This document shows positions 61,475-64,000 of a DNA stretch of 64,000 bases, in pieces. The position numbers and the translations under genes are program-made. The notes under the pieces were generated by a model, which was not told the DNA's origin, did not search any database, and was given only the letters and a program-made list of their open reading frames with translations. How positions within the stretch are numbered: position 1 is the first letter of the stretch; every line of letters starts with the position of its first letter. The DNA lies in NCBI GenBank assembly GCA_965247295.1, contig CBDFGQ010000005.1, positions 248,001 to 312,000 on the forward strand, in the 5' to 3' direction. Source of the DNA: CBDFGQ01 sp965247295. Lineage in GTDB: Bacteria; Chloroflexota; Dehalococcoidia; Lucifugimonadales; JAGWBF01.

Positions 61475-62338
61475 TCATGCTGCTGGTAGTCCGGCATAGA
61501 ATCTCTGCTCATACGCCGCGGGTGACAGGAACCCCAGCCTGGCCTGGCGGCGCTGGCGGTTATAGAAGAGCTCGATATATTCCGTGATCTCTCGAGCTGC
61601 CTCCTGCCTGCTTCTGTAATGACGGTGGTGGACCAACTCCTGCTTGAGTGTGGCCCAGAAGCTCTCCATCGGAGCATTATCAAAGCAGTTCCCCTTCCCG
61701 CTCATGGAAGATCGCAGGCCAGACCGCTCGAGAAAACCTCTGTATTCCTGGGAGCAATACTGACTGCCTCGGTCAGAGTGATGCATCAGGCCCCTCGCTG
61801 GACGTTTGGCTCTCAGCGCCCGCAATAGAGACTGACTAACCAGGTTCTTGGTCATCCGCTCTCCCATGGCATAGCCCACAATCTCTCCGGTGAACAGGTC
61901 CTTGTGGCCCGCCAGATATAGCCAGCCCTCATCGGTCGGTATATAGGTGATGTCACTCACCCACACAGTGTTCGGCCTCCAGACCTTGAACTGCTGGCCC
62001 AATATGTTATCCGCAACCGGTAGTCTGTGCCCGGAGTCGGTGGTGGCCTTGAATCTCCTCTTCTGCCTGCAGCGTATGCCAAGCTTCTTTCGGATACGCT
62101 TGATGCGACAGATGCCCACCCGAACACCATGCTCCGCCAGGTCGCGCTGTAACCGTTCCGGGCCATAGGTCTGTCTCGTCCGCTTATGGGCTGCCCTGAT
62201 CTCCAGCTCCAGCCGCACTTCCTCCTGTGCTCGCCTGGACGATGGCCGGTCCACCCAGGCATAGTAGCCACTGGCCGATACGTTCAACAACCGGCCCAAG
62301 ACACATTTGGGGTAGTCGAGCCGCAGTTCTTTCATCAT
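61475..62338 (-). CDS. IS3 transposase OrfB (copy 2)
   Basis: 287 residues, identical at protein level to OrfB of copy 1 as far as read. Catalytic Asp129, Asp189 and Glu225. Confidence 0.95.
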   Translation of the reverse strand: MMKELRLDYPKCVLGRLLNVSASGYYAWVDRPSSRRAQEEVRLELEIRAAHKRTRQTYGPERLQRDLAEHGVRVGICRIKRIRKKLGIRCRQKRRFKATTDSGHRLPVADNILGQQFKVWRPNTVWVSDITYIPTDEGWLYLAGHKDLFTGEIVGYAMGERMTKNLVSQSLLRALRAKRPARGLMHHSDRGSQYCSQEYRGFLERSGLRSSMSGKGNCFDNAPMESFWATLKQELVHHRHYRSRQEAAREITEYIELFYNRQRRQARLGFLSPAAYEQRFYAGLPAA

Positions 62339-62649
62339 CGCGTACCGGGCAGCGACTCCCTGGCAAAGTACGCGGCTGCTTTTTTTAGTATGTCCCGCTC
62401 CATCTTCACTTCCGCCAGTTCCTTCTTCGTCCGGGCAAGGTCCATCTCTACTTCTGTCATGGGCCTGTACGTCTTGCCCACATCTCCCAGTTTGCCAGCC
62501 CTATGTGCCTTCACCCAGTACCCTAATGTCGATGGCGGCAAGGACAGCCGGCGGCCTGCCTCTGGCAATGATAGCTTCTCTTCTGTTACCAGCCTCACTG
62601 CTTCCTGCCGGAATTCCCTGCTGTACCTTCCTTGTGGAACCCTTTTCAT
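62335..62649 (-). CDS. IS3 transposase OrfA (copy 2)
   Basis: 104 residues, identical to OrfA of copy 1; its TGA overlaps the orfB ATG. The A7G slip site is present on the minus strand. Confidence 0.93.
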   Translation of the reverse strand: MKRVPQGRYSREFRQEAVRLVTEEKLSLPEAGRRLSLPPSTLGYWVKAHRAGKLGDVGKTYRPMTEVEMDLARTKKELAEVKMERDILKKAAAYFARESLPGTR

Positions 62650-62712
62650 TCTGACACCTCCGTCGTATTATCCTACTCCGACTTTGGTGTCCATTTTTTC
62701 CATCCTACCTCA

Positions 62713-63000
62713 CACATCTCTAACGAAGTTAACCGATTAAGGCGACGTCTACCCGGCATCACCATGGCCAGAATAGACCTGTTTGATGTGAACACAATTG
62801 ACCGGAACCGTGGGGTACTGGCCCAGGTCACCCTAAGCATTAACGGCTCCACGATCAAAGGTCAGGAGCATGCCGGCAACTCTATTGCCGCATTTGACTT
62901 CGTTATAGCCGGGATAGGCCGAAGGCTGGAGCCTTACGGTGGCGAGATTCAGAGCAATCCAAGGGAGCTCGTAAATGGCAACTGTGCTCGTGGTCGATGA
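62713..63000 (+). pseudogene. Protein truncated at its 5' end by IS copy 2
   Basis: Reading frame enters from the IS and runs LPGITMARIDLFDVNTIDRN, GVLAQVTLSINGSTIKGQEH, AFDFVIAGIGRRLEPYGG to a stop at 63000, overlapping the next gene by 26 bases. An ATG at 62764 could serve as a start (78 residues). Mixed alpha/beta; no family recognised. Confidence 0.5.
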
Positions 63001-63403
63001 CCAGATAGATTTTTGCCGGTTGGCACGGCAGATTCTCGGTGTGTCCACTCAGTTCTTGGTTCTGGGGGAATCCTATAGCGCCAACGAGGCCATGAGATTG
63101 GTCGAGGAGCTCAAGCCGGATTGTGTCCTCATTGATGTGGAAATGGAGGGGATCGGCGGGTTAGAAGCTTCCTCATTGATTCGACGCCAATTTCCTGAGA
63201 CCCAGGTGGTGCTTATGAGCGTCTACGATGAGACGGGGTACGGGGATCTGGCCGCACGAGCTGGTGCCATTGGTTTCATTCCCAAAAGAGAATTGTCTGC
63301 CGAATCGCTGAATCGTATCCTCAGTCAGGCCCGCAGACGCCCCTCTGTGCGAAGCGATACTCACAGGGCGTGTCGGCCGCAAACCTTGGGTGAACGATTA
63401 TAA
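62975..63403 (+). CDS. Response regulator receiver (NarL-type, no output domain)
   Basis: 142 residues from ATG 62975 (GGGAGC upstream). Asp8-Asp9, phospho-acceptor Asp54 (LIDVEME), SVYDE and IPKREL. The last 25 residues are basic and lack the LuxR-type helix-turn-helix expected in this receiver class. Its kinase is not adjacent. Confidence 0.87.
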   Translation: MATVLVVDDQIDFCRLARQILGVSTQFLVLGESYSANEAMRLVEELKPDCVLIDVEMEGIGGLEASSLIRRQFPETQVVLMSVYDETGYGDLAARAGAIGFIPKRELSAESLNRILSQARRRPSVRSDTHRACRPQTLGERL

Positions 63404-63447
63404 GTCGAACCTCCGTTAAAACGCGCCCGTGCTTATTGAGGCCAATC

Positions 63448-63981
63448 ATGTACCAGAAAGCCCTTATACCTTTGGACGGAACCAAGGAAGCCGAGCAGGT
63501 GGTCGACCTGGTCCGACGAGACCTCGGGCCCGACAGCACGCTGATCCTATTGCACGTCATCGCCCCCGATAGGCTGATCAAACCCTGGGAGGTTGTACTG
63601 CTTGCCAGCCGGATGGAGGAGGGGCAACGTACCAGGTCGGTGAACTGCCTCCTTGGAAGTCACATGGGAGAACTAAACGACTCCGGGGCAATGCTTTATC
63701 TTGCAGGTGCGGCCCGACGATTAGGAGGCGACTCCTGCCGCTGCAGATGCGAGATAGCCGTACATGAGTCCGTAGCCCGGGGCATAGTCGACTTCTCCAG
63801 GCGTGAGGAAGTCGATCTCATAGCGATCTATACCCACGACCGAAAAAGGCGACTGGCCAGGCTCATCGGGAAAAGCATCGCCAGAGATGTACAGCAAAGG
63901 GCTCCCATTGAGGTAAGGGTGTTCAGCCCCCGGGAACTGGGGGTTGCGGCTTTGGCGGAACAAGGCCAGGAGAATGAGTGA
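63448..63981 (+). CDS. Universal stress protein family
   Basis: 177 residues from ATG 63448; a TTG at 63436 is less likely. N-terminal strand KALIPLDGTKEAEQVV and LLHVIAP, and C-terminal VDLIAIYTHDRKRRLARLIG with SIARDVQQRAPIEV fit the UspA fold. The ATP-binding loop G-2x-G-9x-G(S/T) is not conserved (RKRRLARLIGKS), so it may be the non-ATP-binding type. A long loop near residues 60-80 is unusual. Confidence 0.8.
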   Translation: MYQKALIPLDGTKEAEQVVDLVRRDLGPDSTLILLHVIAPDRLIKPWEVVLLASRMEEGQRTRSVNCLLGSHMGELNDSGAMLYLAGAARRLGGDSCRCRCEIAVHESVARGIVDFSRREEVDLIAIYTHDRKRRLARLIGKSIARDVQQRAPIEVRVFSPRELGVAALAEQGQENE

Positions 63982-64000
63982 TGCTGGGATGATTAAACGT

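Larger units (their letters stand above)
61441..62712 (-). mobile_element. IS3-family insertion sequence, copy 2 (inverted)
   Basis: 1,272 bases, almost identical to copy 1 but on the opposite strand; two single-base differences noticed, both silent in OrfB. The near identity points to recent transposition or gene conversion. No target duplication was seen. Together with copy 1 it frames 13.1 kb and could support inversion. Confidence 0.92.

Noticed and set aside
1..64000. CRISPR array or rRNA genes
   Set aside because: No regularly spaced short repeats and no rRNA-like sequence were seen.

Overview
The window looks like a chromosomal segment, probably metagenome-derived, of a Chloroflexota bacterium of the SAR202/Dehalococcoidia type. 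This is inferred from gene content, not proven: GC-rich coding sequence, several amidohydrolases, an archaellum-type ATPase (ArlH/FlaH), a UGSC selenoprotein, OtsA/OtsB trehalose synthesis and a monoderm-like set of lipoproteins. There is no rRNA operon. Five tRNA genes are present: Leu-CAA alone, and Val-CAC, Leu-CAG, Arg-GCG and Val-TAC in a cluster.

Region 1-12.3 kb holds catabolic and hydrolytic genes: two amidohydrolases, an amidase, an M24 peptidase and an isochorismatase-family hydrolase. Between them lie many gene remnants: an IS3 OrfA fragment, an SDR/NmrA N-terminus, a Baeyer-Villiger monooxygenase C-terminus, a broken asparaginase, an amidase tail joined to an amidohydrolase tail, and an M19-like N-terminus. 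Region 12.3-25.4 kb is mostly housekeeping: leuB, a HEISH lipoprotein with a JAMM protease, a peptidase-MA membrane protein, a thiolase-like protein and carB under a palindromic promoter.

Region 25.4-46.6 kb holds a PhnD-like lipoprotein with a histidine kinase and two receiver proteins, convergent otsB/otsA, a tandem SagB-type nitroreductase, the UGSC selenoprotein with its partner gene, a caspase/CHAT-like ORF, a MidA-like methyltransferase, citrate synthase, an S9 peptidase, a frameshifted PIG-L deacetylase, and an archaellum-like pair (ArlF/G-like protein and ArlH).

Region 46.6-64 kb is mobile and rearranged. Two near-identical 1,272-bp IS3-family copies in opposite orientation (47080-48351 and 61441-62712) bracket about 13 kb. 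Copy 1 abuts a 5'-truncated GAF-PAS histidine kinase followed by two response regulators, one broken by a 22-bp tandem duplication. Then come an alpha/beta hydrolase, another amidohydrolase, a tRNA cluster with an adjacent tyrosine recombinase, an IS1182-type transposase, and a decayed integrative element (Prim-Pol, RepA-like ATPase, DUF4338/DruA-like protein). After copy 2 come a lone receiver protein and a universal stress protein.

Many otherwise good genes carry single-base frameshifts, often in short G/C runs (M24, histidine kinase, PIG-L, GAF-PAS kinase). Either the assembly has indel errors or many genes here are decaying; the sequence alone cannot decide which.
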